A stretch of DNA of 64,000 nucleotides from Oleispira antarctica RB-8 (GCA_000967895.1 FO203512.1:3905531-3969530); one strand, 5' to 3'. Numbered from the stretch's first letter, positions 1 through 10,132 are shown. Numbers and translations: made by a program. Notes: generated from the letters alone by a model not told the origin.

Positions 1-78
1 AATGACTGTAGAGAGAAGTCTTAATAAATATCAGAGGCTACTTTAAGCTTTCGCATAAAGGTTTAGAAATGGAATGAT

Positions 79-1014
79 CTACTGGCTGTCATGAAGTAAT
101 TTCATACCTTGTTGAATACGGGTTTCTAAGTGATTCTTCAATATCGGTAAACATAAATCTCTAAGCCATGCATGCTCAAAGTCTTGTTGATATTTAGCGT
201 GCCACAATAAATAATACTTATGCGGCTTAACCGATACGGGCAATGGCTTAATCTTTAAGGTATGTGTCTTTGAAAATTCTGCAGCAATGTGCAAGGGAAC
301 GGTGAGCATAGAATTGGTCGATAATAACAACTCGATCGCGGACTGAAAGAAAGGCACTTGAGCAATAATCTTTCGTTCTTGACCTTTAATTTTTAGTGCC
401 TGATCAATAAGACTGTCTTTGTCCCCGCCTCCACTGATTAAAATATGCCTCGCGGATAAATAGTCTTCTAATAAGAGAGGCTGATCAGCAAGAGCATGGG
501 ATGCACTAATAATAACGACAGACTGATCTTCCGCCATTAACTGTCCATACAAATTCTCAGGTACGGTATCGATAATACTGGTGACTAAATCGAGCTGATT
601 GATCGAGGCGTCTACCAACTTTTCTTTACCCCACATCAGATATTCGATGCCAATGTTAGGCGCTTCTTTTTCTACCTGCTTTAATATTTCAGGAAAAACG
701 GCTTGCGCAACATAGTCACTAGAAGCGAACCGAAATACTCGACAACAACTCGTTAGATTTAACGTATTAGGCAAGTACAAGTCATCCAACTGTTGCATGA
801 GTACAGGGAGTCGTGCTTTTAACTGCTCTCCTCGAAAGGTCAGCACAAACTGACTACCTTCACGAATCAAAATTTCATCATCGAACGCTTGTCGAATTTG
901 ACTCAGGGTTTTGCTCATGGCCGATTGAGTCACATTTAAATCTTTAGCGGATTCAGTCAGGTTTCTGGTCGTCAGAACCGAAATTAACGCGGGCAGTAAT
1001 TTGTAGTTATTCAT
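79..1014 (-). CDS. LysR-family transcriptional regulator
   Basis: A 311-residue protein with the usual LysR layout. The N-terminal winged helix-turn-helix covers roughly residues 5-65 (LTESAKDLNVTQSAMSKTLS is the recognition region), followed by a linker helix and a periplasmic-binding-protein-like effector domain from about residue 90. Length is normal for the family. It is transcribed away from the serine hydrolase that starts at 1167, and about 150 bp separate the two, the classic arrangement for a LysR protein controlling its divergent neighbour; that target is inference. The effector cannot be read from sequence. The start is the ATG at 1014. Confidence 0.9.
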   Translation of the reverse strand: MNNYKLLPALISVLTTRNLTESAKDLNVTQSAMSKTLSQIRQAFDDEILIREGSQFVLTFRGEQLKARLPVLMQQLDDLYLPNTLNLTSCCRVFRFASSDYVAQAVFPEILKQVEKEAPNIGIEYLMWGKEKLVDASINQLDLVTSIIDTVPENLYGQLMAEDQSVVIISASHALADQPLLLEDYLSARHILISGGGDKDSLIDQALKIKGQERKIIAQVPFFQSAIELLLSTNSMLTVPLHIAAEFSKTHTLKIKPLPVSVKPHKYYLLWHAKYQQDFEHAWLRDLCLPILKNHLETRIQQGMKLLHDSQ

Positions 1015-1166
1015 AAGATTAACGCTCTACTTTCAGTATCAATAAATTATCGAGCATGGGTTAAACCCCCTATCTATTCATTATACTTCATAATTATTCC
1101 ACACTTGATATAACTATCTATATACTAGTGTACAAAATCACTGTTTCTAGCATGGAGCTAAAAAGG

Positions 1167-2372
1167 ATGTCCAAGACAATTATAAAAATTTCAGTCGTGG
1201 CAGCACTGGTCTTAATAAGCGTTATACTTTTCAGTGGGCAAGCATTACCTCGCCTATACAATACAGCAACACTGTTTGATAAAGATAAAATTGTGCACAA
1301 CTTTAGTAATATGAAAGATGTTGCCTTAACAATCGAAATAAAAAGTAGCTCAGAACCTTATTTATTTTCGAGCCAACCTCAAGCCCTACCTGAGAGTTTT
1401 CAATACGGTGGCAACGTTGTATCAACAGAAGAATTTTTAAAGCGTTCAGATACCACCGCACTGGTTGTATTAAAGAATGAAGACATTACCCATGAATCCT
1501 ATTATTTAGGCACCCAAGAAGATGACAAAAGAATCTCTTGGTCAGTGGCTAAATCTTTTCTATCAGCCCTCGTGGGCATTGCTGTAGAACGAGGACAAAT
1601 TAAAAACATCAATGACTTAGTCACAGACTATGTGCCGTTATTAAAAAACAGTGGATACAACAAAGTTACCATCAAAAACGTTTTACAAATGTCCAGTGGT
1701 ATTAAGTTTGATGAAAACTACAATGATTTCTTTTCCGACATTAATAGAATGGGCCGAGTACTCGCGCTAGGAGGCTCTTTTGACGAGTTTGCAGCATCTC
1801 TGGAAAACGAAAAGAAACAAGGAAAGTATCTACATTACGTTAGCATTGATACTCATGTATTAGGCATGGTTTTACGCGGTGCTACCGGAGAATCCATTGC
1901 GGATAATTTTAAGAAAAACTTATGGGACAAAATTCATCCTGAATCCAGTACCTATTATTTAACCGATGACTTAGGTGAACCTATGGTACTGGGTGGGTTG
2001 AATATGCGCAGCAGAGATTTTTTAAAGTTAGGAAAATTATATCGTGATGGCGGTCGCTGGAATGGTGAGCAGATTGTTCCTGAGTCTTGGGTAAAACAAT
2101 CGATCACTCCAGATTCTCCACACCTAATGCCGGGAAAAAGAGATAACTCAGATATGGATTTAGGCTATGGCTACCAGTGGTGGCTGCCTGTGGATGCTGA
2201 TGAAGAGTTCATGGCTCTCGGCATCTATGATCAATTCATCTACATTAATAAAAAGACTAATGTCGTTATTGTTAAAAATTCCGCCAATATCGATTTTTTA
2301 GATAATAATTTCGAATCTGCTAACGAAACTGTTGCTTTTTTCAGAGCGGTTGCTGATTCGCTAAAGCCGTAA
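1167..2372 (+). CDS. Serine hydrolase of the beta-lactamase class C / NylB-like family, membrane-anchored
   Basis: The open frame runs from a GTG at 1128, but the ATG at 1167 has a GGAG nine bases upstream and starts directly on a signal-anchor (MSKTIIKISVVAALVLI), so I prefer it. The catalytic S-x-x-K is SVAK in SWSVAKSF (about residue 126 from this start). A Y-x-S/N element appears as HYVSIDTH, and the C-terminal GYGYQWW signature is typical of 6-aminohexanoate-dimer-hydrolase-like proteins. These enzymes are serine esterases or amidases rather than true beta-lactamases, and the substrate is unknown. It probably acts in the periplasm, tethered to the inner membrane. A LysR gene lies divergently upstream. 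Confidence 0.85.
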   Translation: MSKTIIKISVVAALVLISVILFSGQALPRLYNTATLFDKDKIVHNFSNMKDVALTIEIKSSSEPYLFSSQPQALPESFQYGGNVVSTEEFLKRSDTTALVVLKNEDITHESYYLGTQEDDKRISWSVAKSFLSALVGIAVERGQIKNINDLVTDYVPLLKNSGYNKVTIKNVLQMSSGIKFDENYNDFFSDINRMGRVLALGGSFDEFAASLENEKKQGKYLHYVSIDTHVLGMVLRGATGESIADNFKKNLWDKIHPESSTYYLTDDLGEPMVLGGLNMRSRDFLKLGKLYRDGGRWNGEQIVPESWVKQSITPDSPHLMPGKRDNSDMDLGYGYQWWLPVDADEEFMALGIYDQFIYINKKTNVVIVKNSANIDFLDNNFESANETVAFFRAVADSLKP

Positions 2373-2393
2373 TGGTTAGAGCCATTTATTCAT

Positions 2394-2427
2394 GACTAAC
2401 TCAAAATTGATCATTTTTGAGCTAGTC
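2394..2427 (+). terminator. Hairpin after the serine hydrolase
   Basis: GACTAACTCAAAA pairs with TTTTTGAGCTAGTC apart from one mismatch. No good U-run follows on the plus strand, so termination of the serine-hydrolase transcript is plausible but not certain. Confidence 0.45.
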
Positions 2428-2441
2428 GAATGTATTGTCAC

Positions 2442-2476
2442 AAAAAAGCCCAACAAGATTTCTCTTATTGGGCTTT
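2442..2476 (-). terminator. Rho-independent terminator of parC
   Basis: Read on the minus strand, AAAGCCCAA and TTGGGCTTT form a 9-bp stem, extended by AAGA/TCTT. It is followed immediately by a run of T on the minus strand. It sits about 40 bp downstream of the parC stop codon. Confidence 0.85.
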
Positions 2477-2517
2477 CATCAATAGCAAAATCAGTAGTTT
2501 TTTAACAGTAACTACTT

Positions 2518-4794
2518 CTATTTTTTCACAATCTCAACCATATCCACATTCTGGAAACCGCGCGGTAGTTTATTACCACGACGTCCACGCTCACCAAAGT
2601 AGTGCTCTAGATCCGAGAACTTCAACTTGGTATGACGCTTACCTGAATGCACTAACAAGGTATCAGTTTCACCAAAGGCTACTGCAGAGATCATTAGCTC
2701 TTCACGGCTGCTTGCGCGCGGCCCTGGAATGCTGATCATCTTATTACCTTTACCACGCGCCATCACAGGAAGATCGGCAGCTGGGAATACCAACATACGG
2801 CCTTCGTTACTAATGGCGACGATCCAAGACTTTTCGATACTCTCGATGCGTGCTGGTGATAATACCTTGGCATTGGTCGGTACGGTTAACATCGCCTTAC
2901 CGGCTTTGTTTTTAGTTTGTATCTCTTTCAGCTGAGTAATAAATCCATAACCCGCATCGGTCGCCATGAGGTAATGATCCTCATCAGGCCCCATCAATAA
3001 GCCTTTAAATCCCATGCCCGAAGGAACGGTTAATCGACCGGATAATGGCTCGCCTTGCCCTCGCGCAGATGGCAGGGTATGGCTTTGCACCGAGTATGCG
3101 CGGCCACTGTCGTCGATAAAGATGGCGTTTTGATTACTCTTACCCTTACACGATAATAAATACTTATCGCCAGATTTATAACTTAAACCTTCAACGTCTA
3201 CATCATGGCCTTTCGCTGCACGAACCCAACCCTTGTCTGAAATAACAACCGTTACTGGGTCGCTGCCTAACAAGTCAGTTTCAGAAAAAGCTTTGGCTTC
3301 ACCGCGAGAAACGACTGGCGAACGGCGATCATCACCAAACATTTCCGCATCGGCGGCTAATTCTTTTTTGATTAGGGTTTTCAAACGACGCTCACTGCCT
3401 AGAATTTTTTCTAGCTGGTCACGTTCTTGTTCTAATTCGTCTTGTTCGCCACGAATCTTGAATTCTTCTAACTTAGCAAGATGACGAAGTTTTAATTCTA
3501 AAATCGATTCCGCTTGAATATCACTTAAACCGAAGCGGTCCATAAAGACGACTTTCGGTTTTTCTTCGGTACGAATAATTTCGATCACTTCATCGATGTT
3601 TAAAAACGCAACCATCAAACCTTGCAAGATGTGTAAGCGCGCTAGCACTTTATCTAATCGGTGCTGCAAACGACGACGAACAGTTTGAGTACGGAACTCC
3701 AACCATTCTACTAACATCGAACGTAAATCTTTTACTTGTGGGCGACCGTCTAGGCCAATCACATTCATGTTCACACGATAGCTGCGTTCTAAATCGGTAG
3801 TCGCAAACAAATGCGCCATTAACGCTTCAACATCAATACGATTCGACTTAGGAATAATGACCAAGCGCGTTGGGTTTTCGTGATCTGACTCATCACGTAA
3901 GTCCGTTACTAGCGGTAACTTTTTCGCCGTCATCTGAGCCGCAATTTGTTCTAAAATCTTAGCACCAGAAGCTTGATGTGGTAATGCGGTAACAACAATA
4001 TCGCCATCTTCCATTTCATAGACCGCACGCATTTTTATCGAGCCTTTGCCCGAGCGATACATCTTTTTAATTTCAGATTTTGGCGTGATAATTTCTGCGT
4101 CAGTCGGATAATCAGGGGCTTGAATGTGTTCAAGTACCGCATCGATATCCGCTTTTGGCTCATCTAATAAATGAATACAGGCGCTGGCGACTTCACGTAA
4201 GTTATGCGGCGGAACATCCGTCGCCATACCGACCGCAATACCTGTAGTACCGTTTAATAGTAGATTCGGAATACGAGCAGGCAAGACCTTAGGTTCGTCC
4301 ATGGTGCCATCAAAGTTTGGCTGCCAATCAACCGTACCTTGACCCAGCTCCGATAATAACGCATCGGCATACTTGGCTAATTTCGCTTCGGTATAACGCA
4401 TGGCGGCGAATGATTTAGGATCATCGGGTGCCCCCCAGTTACCTTGGCCATCGACCAACGGATAACGATAGGAGAATGGCTGCGCCATCAATACCATCGC
4501 TTCATAACACGCACTATCACCGTGTGGGTGATACTTACCTAATACATCACCCACCGTACGAGCTGATTTTTTATGTTTGGCAGTAGACTTTAAACCCAGC
4601 TCGCTCATGGCGTAAACAATACGACGCTGAACCGGTTTTAGACCATCACCAATATGCGGCAAGGCTCGATCAAGAATTACGTACATAGAATAATTTAAGT
4701 ACGCACTCTCGGCATAATCTTTTAACGTTTGGCGTTCTATGCCATCGTCTAGGTAGCTGCTTGAACTACCAGACTCATCAATAATATCAGTCAT
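2518..4794 (-). CDS. parC: DNA topoisomerase IV subunit A
   Basis: The 758-residue breakage-reunion subunit of topoisomerase IV, which decatenates daughter chromosomes. The active-site tyrosine is Tyr134 in [10 protein letters not shown]. The quinolone-resistance region reads [12 protein letters not shown], so the positions equivalent to E. coli Ser80 and Glu84 are wild type (Ser94 and Glu98 here). The coiled coil and C-terminal beta-pinwheel are complete, and the length matches ParC (about 750) rather than GyrA (about 875 or more). It lies 16 bp downstream of parE on the same strand, so the two are very likely co-transcribed, giving balanced production of the A2B2 complex. Confidence 0.98.
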   Translation of the reverse strand: MTDIIDESGSSSSYLDDGIERQTLKDYAESAYLNYSMYVILDRALPHIGDGLKPVQRRIVYAMSELGLKSTAKHKKSARTVGDVLGKYHPHGDSACYEAMVLMAQPFSYRYPLVDGQGNWGAPDDPKSFAAMRYTEAKLAKYADALLSELGQGTVDWQPNFDGTMDEPKVLPARIPNLLLNGTTGIAVGMATDVPPHNLREVASACIHLLDEPKADIDAVLEHIQAPDYPTDAEIITPKSEIKKMYRSGKGSIKMRAVYEMEDGDIVVTALPHQASGAKILEQIAAQMTAKKLPLVTDLRDESDHENPTRLVIIPKSNRIDVEALMAHLFATTDLERSYRVNMNVIGLDGRPQVKDLRSMLVEWLEFRTQTVRRRLQHRLDKVLARLHILQGLMVAFLNIDEVIEIIRTEEKPKVVFMDRFGLSDIQAESILELKLRHLAKLEEFKIRGEQDELEQERDQLEKILGSERRLKTLIKKELAADAEMFGDDRRSPVVSRGEAKAFSETDLLGSDPVTVVISDKGWVRAAKGHDVDVEGLSYKSGDKYLLSCKGKSNQNAIFIDDSGRAYSVQSHTLPSARGQGEPLSGRLTVPSGMGFKGLLMGPDEDHYLMATDAGYGFITQLKEIQTKNKAGKAMLTVPTNAKVLSPARIESIEKSWIVAISNEGRMLVFPAADLPVMARGKGNKMISIPGPRASSREELMISAVAFGETDTLLVHSGKRHTKLKFSDLEHYFGERGRRGNKLPRGFQNVDMVEIVKK

Positions 4795-4810
4795 TTGTTT
4801 AGCTCAACCC

Positions 4811-6703
4811 TTAATTAATTTCAGCCTGATTACCGCTATCTTCTAACCAGCTTTTACGATCGGCTGCACGTTTTTTCGATAACAGCATGTCCATCATTTC
4901 CATCGCGCCGTCACCTTCATTTAATGAAAGCTGCACTAAGCGACGCGTATTCGGATCCATGGTTGTTTCGCGCAATTGAAGTGGGTTCATTTCACCCAGT
5001 CCTTTAAATCGCTGCACGTTTGGCTTACCGCGCTTTTTCTCAGCCTGAATGCGATCTAAAATCCCATTCTTTTCAGCTTCGTCTAGCGCGTAGAAAACTT
5101 CCTTACCAATATCGATACGATACAAAGGTGGCATCGCCACATAGACATGACCTTCTTCTACCAACAAGCGGAAATGACGCACGAATAAAGCACATAATAA
5201 TGTGGCAATGTGCAGACCATCCGAGTCGGCATCGGCTAGGATACACACCTTCCCGTAACGTAGGCTGTCTAAATTTTCGGCCTGTGGATCAATATCTAAT
5301 GCCACGGCAATGTTATGTATTTCTTCAGAACTTAAGATCTGACCCGAGTCGACTTCCCAAGTATTTAGAATCTTACCGCGTAGTGGCATGATCGCTTGGA
5401 ATACACGATCACGTGCTTGCTTAGCCGAACCGCCAGCAGAGTCTCCTTCCACCAAGAAAATCTCGGTACGCTCTGATTCTTGGCTAGTACAATCCGCCAA
5501 CTTACCCGGCAGTGCTGGGCCTTGAGTAATTTTTTTACGTGAAACTTTTTTCGCTTTGCGTAAACGGTTTTGCGCGCTAGCAATCGCCATTTCTGCAAGC
5601 AATTCTGCATCGTTGGTATGCTCATTCAGCCACAAACCAAACGCGTCTTTGGTTACACCGGAAACAAATGCCGACGCTTCGCGCGACGACAAACGTTCTT
5701 TAGTCTGGCCCGAGAATTGTGGATCAGCTAACTTCGCCGACAATACATACGAACAGCGATCCCAAATATCATCAGGTGTTAGTTTCACGCCCCGCGGTAA
5801 TAAGTTACGGAATTCGCAGAACTCACGAATCGCATCTAATAAACCCGAACGGAAACCGTTAACGTGTGTTCCCCCTTGCGCGGTAGGAATTAGGTTAACG
5901 TAACTTTCTTGAATGCATTCGCCACCTTCCGGCAACCAGAATACAGCCCAATCACAGGCTTCGGTTTTACCCTGCATCGAACCGGTAAAAGGTTCTTTCG
6001 GTAAAACGTCTAAACCTGCACCGTGAATTTTTAAATAGTCGGTTAAACCATCTTCGTAATACCATTCGGCATTATCTTCAGCATTCGGTGCTTTGAAGGT
6101 GATTTTTAAACCGGGGCATAAAACCGCTTTCGCACGTAAATTATGTTTAAGGCGAGGTATGGAAAACTTAGGGCTATCGAAGTATTTAGGGTCTGGTTTA
6201 AAACGAACACTGGTACCCGTGCGTTTTTTACCGCAGGTATCAATAACTTCCAACTCCAACGCTTTATCGCCGTTTTGGAAACCAATACGACTGACTTCAC
6301 CGCCACGCCAGATTTTAACTTCTAAATCAGTCGATAGTGCGTTCACTACCGAAATACCCACACCGTGTAAACCACCCGAGAACTGATAATTATCATTACT
6401 GAACTTACCACCCGCGTGCAGCTTGGTTAAAATCAGCTCAACACCCGATACCCCATGCTCTGGATGGATATCGGTTGGCATACCACGACCGTCATCAACG
6501 GTGGTTAACGAGCCATCTTCATGTACTGTGACCGTAATTTCAGTCGCATGACCTGCTAAAGCCTCATCCACCGAGTTATCGATGACTTCTTGCGCCAAGT
6601 GGTTAGGACGGGTCGTATCGGTGTACATCCCTGGGCGTTTGCGCACAGGATCAAGGCCACTCAGGACCTCGATCGACTGAGCGTTGTATTCTTTATTCGC
6701 CAT
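4811..6703 (-). CDS. parE: DNA topoisomerase IV subunit B
   Basis: The 630-residue ATPase subunit of topoisomerase IV. The GHKL ATP-binding fold has VIDNSVDEALAGHA and DDGRGMPTDIHPE. A transducer domain follows, then the TOPRIM domain with EGDSAGGSAKQARDR and DADSDGLHIATLL, which bind the catalytic magnesium. PLRGKILNTW and QRFKGLGEMNPLQL are characteristic. The length is right for ParE (GyrB is near 800). It is the first gene of a parE-parC unit. In many gammaproteobacteria yqiA directly precedes parE; here 7.8 kb of other genes separate them. Confidence 0.98.
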   Translation of the reverse strand: MANKEYNAQSIEVLSGLDPVRKRPGMYTDTTRPNHLAQEVIDNSVDEALAGHATEITVTVHEDGSLTTVDDGRGMPTDIHPEHGVSGVELILTKLHAGGKFSNDNYQFSGGLHGVGISVVNALSTDLEVKIWRGGEVSRIGFQNGDKALELEVIDTCGKKRTGTSVRFKPDPKYFDSPKFSIPRLKHNLRAKAVLCPGLKITFKAPNAEDNAEWYYEDGLTDYLKIHGAGLDVLPKEPFTGSMQGKTEACDWAVFWLPEGGECIQESYVNLIPTAQGGTHVNGFRSGLLDAIREFCEFRNLLPRGVKLTPDDIWDRCSYVLSAKLADPQFSGQTKERLSSREASAFVSGVTKDAFGLWLNEHTNDAELLAEMAIASAQNRLRKAKKVSRKKITQGPALPGKLADCTSQESERTEIFLVEGDSAGGSAKQARDRVFQAIMPLRGKILNTWEVDSGQILSSEEIHNIAVALDIDPQAENLDSLRYGKVCILADADSDGLHIATLLCALFVRHFRLLVEEGHVYVAMPPLYRIDIGKEVFYALDEAEKNGILDRIQAEKKRGKPNVQRFKGLGEMNPLQLRETTMDPNTRRLVQLSLNEGDGAMEMMDMLLSKKRAADRKSWLEDSGNQAEIN

Positions 6704-7317
6704 TAATGCCTTTATCCCCTGATTGTGAGTAACACGGATATAGAGTTACGCGGATGCAATTTTTCAGTCCAGTATACTGTGGACGCTCGTAATTCCTAGA
6801 TTAAAAAGTAGAAATGCTTAAATTTCAGAGGGTTAAACCCTTGTATAAGCAAGATCTACCTCAAGATGACAAGGTTTTTGTATAAAAAACAATCAGTTAG
6901 TCTTTTAATGTAAAAGTATGACTATCCACACAGTTGATTTGAAATAAATGTGAATTCTATACGATACAACCTTGTGTTCGACCATATGGGGGCTAATACT
7001 GTCAATATTGTAAATACAGAACACACTAAACGGAATTTTAGAGGAATAGGTTAAATACCTTATATCTCATAGAGATCTTTTATTATTCCCAATAAATACT
7101 TAATATTTTTTATAAAGTTCACATTTAATACTGCTTGGATTCACGTTGATTCGTTATGTGGTGTTACCTGTCTTAACTTATCTAACTTGGATCGAAAAAA
7201 TAAAAACATTGCTAAGAAATATTTAGTTAGAACATCACTTCGACATCAGCCCATGAAATTTGATATTTTAAGCCCAGCAGTATTTAGAAATATATGTTTG
7301 GTTTTACCGAGGTTATA
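6704..7317. other. 614-bp AT-rich intergenic region between parE and the M23 peptidase gene
   Basis: This must hold the parE promoter (minus strand) and the promoter of the peptidase gene (plus strand), but I cannot pick a convincing -35/-10 pair for either. A small 13-nt palindrome, AGGGTTAAACCCT, lies at 6829-6841. A 22-codon open frame at 6986-7054 lacks supporting features. I see no RNA gene or mobile element. Confidence 0.6.
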
Positions 7318-7854
7318 ATGACGTTAAACAAAAAAAACTTGCTGATACTCCCTGTCACACTATTAATCGTAATAGTTGTTGGATTTTTATTGCCCGAAAA
7401 AATTGTTATGCCTGTAACAGGGGCAACAATAAATGATTGGAATAAGGATACATTCTGGTATGAGCCTTGGGGCAGTTCTGGGGTTCACAAAGGGATTGAT
7501 ATATTTGCAAACAAAGGTACTAATCTAGTTTCAACTACTGCTGGCTTTGTTGTATTTAAAGGTAATTTAAGTAAAGGCGGTGAGGTTGTACTCGTTCTTG
7601 GCCCTCGATGGCGCCTCCATTACTACGCTCACCTGGAATCCGTTATGGTTGATAGTTTTGAATTTGTTTCTGCAAACGAAAGAATCGGTACTGTTGGTGA
7701 TTCTGGTAATGCAAAGGGTAAGCCTCCACATGTACACTATTCGATCATTACGTTAGCCCCCCACTTTTGGAAAATAACTTCTGAGAGTCAAGGCTGGAAA
7801 AAAATGTTTTTCCTCGACCCTGGAAAATTTATTATAAGCGGAGCAGACATATAA
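7318..7854 (+). CDS. M23-family (LytM-type) metallopeptidase, membrane-anchored
   Basis: The frame is open from 7294, but the ATG at 7318 has GAGG five bases upstream. The protein (178 residues) begins with an uncleaved-looking membrane anchor (LLILPVTLLIVIVVGFLL). It then has a single LytM/M23 domain with the zinc-ligand signatures HKGIDI and HVHYS and a conserved HYYAHLES stretch. Such enzymes cut peptidoglycan cross-bridges, or are inactive regulators of amidases; here the H-x(3)-D and H-x-H ligands are all present, so activity is likely. It is short for the family, with no coiled coil or LysM domain. It begins a run of plus-strand accessory genes. Confidence 0.85.
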   Translation: MTLNKKNLLILPVTLLIVIVVGFLLPEKIVMPVTGATINDWNKDTFWYEPWGSSGVHKGIDIFANKGTNLVSTTAGFVVFKGNLSKGGEVVLVLGPRWRLHYYAHLESVMVDSFEFVSANERIGTVGDSGNAKGKPPHVHYSIITLAPHFWKITSESQGWKKMFFLDPGKFIISGADI

Positions 7855-7925
7855 TCATCCGAAATAATAAGTTCCAATAGTTTTCTGCTCAATCACCCGA
7901 ATTCGACACCCGTAGGATAGTTAGT

Positions 7926-8363
7926 TTGAAATGGATTTACGTTAAAGTACTTTGCATTATGATATCTGTAATGCTTACAGTGGATTTACTACAACATCAC
8001 TTTGATTGGTATATCACAATCGGCGATGTTATTTTTTTTCTGCTCTCATGCTTATTACTTTACGCTATGCCATTCATTACGTGGCACCATAAGGACTGGA
8101 AATTAAAAAATAAAGTAGTAAGCCAGTCATTTCTAAAATTAATTGGGATGCTTTCCTTTACTGTTACTTTGATCCCTATCTCTATATGGATCATAGTCTC
8201 TGGAGTGATGGAGCCACTAACGCTATTTCAAAGTGCAAGAGGAAGTGGATCTCACGGTTATAGCAGAGTATTTATTGGTGGAATTATATTTATTTACAGT
8301 TGTTATTTTTCATTTACTACCGTTGAAAAATTAAGAGTCAGACTATTTAGGTACCGCTCTTAA
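7926..8363 (+). CDS. Hypothetical four-helix membrane protein
   Basis: I do not recognise this 145-residue protein. Hydrophobicity suggests four membrane spans, near residues 5-20, 31-55, 70-95 and 112-130. The last span is followed by an Arg-rich tail (KLRVRLFRYRS) that would be cytoplasmic. The likely start is the TTG at 7926, with AGGA about ten bases upstream; the next Met is twelve codons in. It shares strand and spacing with the M23 gene 70 bp upstream, so co-transcription is possible. There is no domain evidence for a function. Confidence 0.6.
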   Translation: MKWIYVKVLCIMISVMLTVDLLQHHFDWYITIGDVIFFLLSCLLLYAMPFITWHHKDWKLKNKVVSQSFLKLIGMLSFTVTLIPISIWIIVSGVMEPLTLFQSARGSGSHGYSRVFIGGIIFIYSCYFSFTTVEKLRVRLFRYRS

Positions 8364-8388
8364 TAGCAGCATTAATGCCATCAGAAAT

Positions 8389-8505
8389 ATGCTAAGACCA
8401 TTAAACTCGCGGGCAGCGATGCCGATAAGAAAAGTCGGCTACAGTGTAGAGATGAACCAAGTAATCCAGCAAGTATTAGAGCACATTAAATACTTTAAAA
8501 CTTAG
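8389..8505 (+). pseudogene. Possible 3' remnant of a gene
   Basis: A frame open from about 8344 encodes, from the ATG at 8389, a 38-residue protein-like stretch (RPLNSRAAMPIRKVGYSVEM, then NQVIQQVLEHIKYFKT) with no usable Shine-Dalgarno. The amphipathic C-terminal helix and biased composition look like the tail of a longer enzyme; an FMN-reductase-like C-terminus is a guess only. It may be a fossil left by insertion or deletion in this accessory block, or chance. Confidence 0.25.
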
Positions 8506-8568
8506 CCCTCAAATGCGTACAATTGTTGGCCTAACGAGCACTTCATTATTAAAGGTTATTGATTCATC

Positions 8569-9111
8569 ATGAACAGCTGGGACCAAGATAAATATCTAGA
8601 AGCGTGGAACTTTGCATCCGCTATTCATAATGGCCAAACGCTACCAGGAAGCAAGATCCCCTATATTAACCACCTTGGACTTGTCGCAATGGAAGCAAGC
8701 GCCACGATAGCCAATGAGGGGATCAAGCAACCTAATCTTCTTGTTTTATGTGCACTGCTGCATGACTCAATTGAAGATACTTCCACGACATTTAACATCA
8801 TAAAAAATACGTTTTCCATTGACGTTGCCGAGGGTGTTTTAGCGCTCACTAAAAATAGCGAACTGCCTTCCAAACACGATCAGATGCAAGACAGTATCAA
8901 TAGAATAAAAGATCAACCTATCGAAGTATGGATGGTTAAGTTATGCGATCGCATCACCAATTTACAGGCACCCCCAAAGCACTGGAATAAAGATAAAATT
9001 TCCCAGTATCAACGTGAGGCTCGCCTTATATTAAGTCAATTAGGTGAGGCAAGTCAGTTTCTGGCGAAAAGACTGAGAAACAAGATTGATGCCTATGAGC
9101 AATACTTATAG
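8569..9111 (+). CDS. HD-domain hydrolase, small-alarmone-hydrolase (Mesh1)-like
   Basis: A 180-residue stand-alone HD domain. The metal and substrate residues of the RelA/SpoT hydrolase family are visible in order: the early His in AIHNGQTLPGSKIPYINHLG, then LLHDSIEDTSTT (HD plus ED) and VKLCDRITNLQ (matching VKLADRLHNM). No synthetase, TGS or ACT domain is present, so this is a small alarmone hydrolase-type protein, expected to remove the 3'-pyrophosphate of (p)ppGpp or act on a related nucleotide. The start at 8569 follows AAAGG. It stands alone, with no toxin-like synthetase next to it. Confidence 0.8.
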   Translation: MNSWDQDKYLEAWNFASAIHNGQTLPGSKIPYINHLGLVAMEASATIANEGIKQPNLLVLCALLHDSIEDTSTTFNIIKNTFSIDVAEGVLALTKNSELPSKHDQMQDSINRIKDQPIEVWMVKLCDRITNLQAPPKHWNKDKISQYQREARLILSQLGEASQFLAKRLRNKIDAYEQYL

Positions 9112-9148
9112 AGTGGATACACAGAGGCCATAGAGACAGAGAAGTTTT

Positions 9149-10132
9149 ATGTTATCCATTTTTACAACATTCGCTAATTGGCTGACTTACTCTGTATTTG
9201 GCTTGGTGCCAGGCTCTAAACTGGGGGGAGCCGTTCAATTCTTCATCGAAGATACAACAAAGATCTTCTTTCTACTTGTTTTGATGATTTACATTATTGC
9301 TCTGATTCGCGCTTCACTCAATATTGAGAGGGTGCGTGGCTATTTGGCCAAAAACAATAAATTTTTTGGCTATTTGATGGGGTCGACTTTCGGGGCAATA
9401 ACCCCCTTTTGCTCTTGCTCTAGCATACCGATTTTTCTTGGTTTCACCTCTGCAGGTATACCCGTCGGCATTACCATGTCATTTCTTTTAACCTCCCCCC
9501 TCATTAATGAAGTAGCCGTTTTACTGTTGTTGAGCTTGGTGGGATGGGAAATAACCCTTATTTATGTCTTGGTAGGTATGTCCGTAGGGATCGCGGGGGG
9601 CATTTTTCTTGACTTCATCCGTGCAGAGAAGCTTCTGCAACCTTTCGCGCTCAAGGCCTATCAAACAGCAAAACTTTCTAATGATGATAACAGCACCAAA
9701 ACTAAGCTTTCATTTAAAGAACGACATGACTTCGCCAAAGAAGAGCTGCTGGATATTCTGGGGCGGGTTTGGAAGTGGGTCTTTATTGGTGTCGGGTTAG
9801 GCGCTGCCTTGCATGGCTTTGTGCCCGACACATGGTTTCAAGAAAACCTAGGAAACGGGCAGTGGTGGTCTGTGCCGATGGCTGTGTTAGCAGGAATCCC
9901 TCTCTATTCAAATGCCACGGGTATTATCCCTATTATGGAAAGCTTAATTGTGAAGGGCCTTCCGCTCGGCACAACACTGGCATTTTGCATGAGTACGGTT
10001 GCTGCGAGCTTCCCTGAGTTTATATTATTAAAGCAGGTAATGACTTGGAAGCTACTGGCTATTATTTTTATGCTGTTGTTAATGTCATTCACTCTCGTCG
10101 GGTGGGTAATTAATATACTCTATGTATCATAA
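9149..10132 (+). CDS. Permease of the ArsP/YraQ (DUF318) family
   Basis: A 327-residue polytopic membrane protein with about eight spans. The diagnostic half-repeats are TPFCSCSSIPIFLGFTSAGI and the C-terminal SNATGIIPIMESLIVKGLPL. The FCSCS cysteines are the metal- or thiol-handling signature of this family, which includes the organoarsenical exporter ArsP and Cu/Zn-efflux-associated members. Substrate is not decidable here. The gene is followed after 9 bp by a CxxC thioredoxin-like protein, a pairing seen repeatedly for this family, which suggests that the small protein services the permease cysteines. Confidence 0.85.
   Translation: MLSIFTTFANWLTYSVFGLVPGSKLGGAVQFFIEDTTKIFFLLVLMIYIIALIRASLNIERVRGYLAKNNKFFGYLMGSTFGAITPFCSCSSIPIFLGFTSAGIPVGITMSFLLTSPLINEVAVLLLLSLVGWEITLIYVLVGMSVGIAGGIFLDFIRAEKLLQPFALKAYQTAKLSNDDNSTKTKLSFKERHDFAKEELLDILGRVWKWVFIGVGLGAALHGFVPDTWFQENLGNGQWWSVPMAVLAGIPLYSNATGIIPIMESLIVKGLPLGTTLAFCMSTVAASFPEFILLKQVMTWKLLAIIFMLLLMSFTLVGWVINILYVS

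Noticed and set aside
5020-6386. Several plus-strand and alternative-frame open frames inside parE (and similar ones inside parC, cbrA, argE and pcnB)
   Set aside because: They are antisense or out-of-frame shadows of strongly conserved genes, with no start signals.
6760-6790. LexA-like box (CAGTATACTG) ahead of parE
   Set aside because: The half-sites are reversed relative to CTGT-N8-ACAG, and the dyad is a simple 10-bp palindrome.
6986-7054. 22-codon open frame in the parE upstream region
   Set aside because: No ribosome-binding site, no recognisable peptide, and the length is expected by chance.
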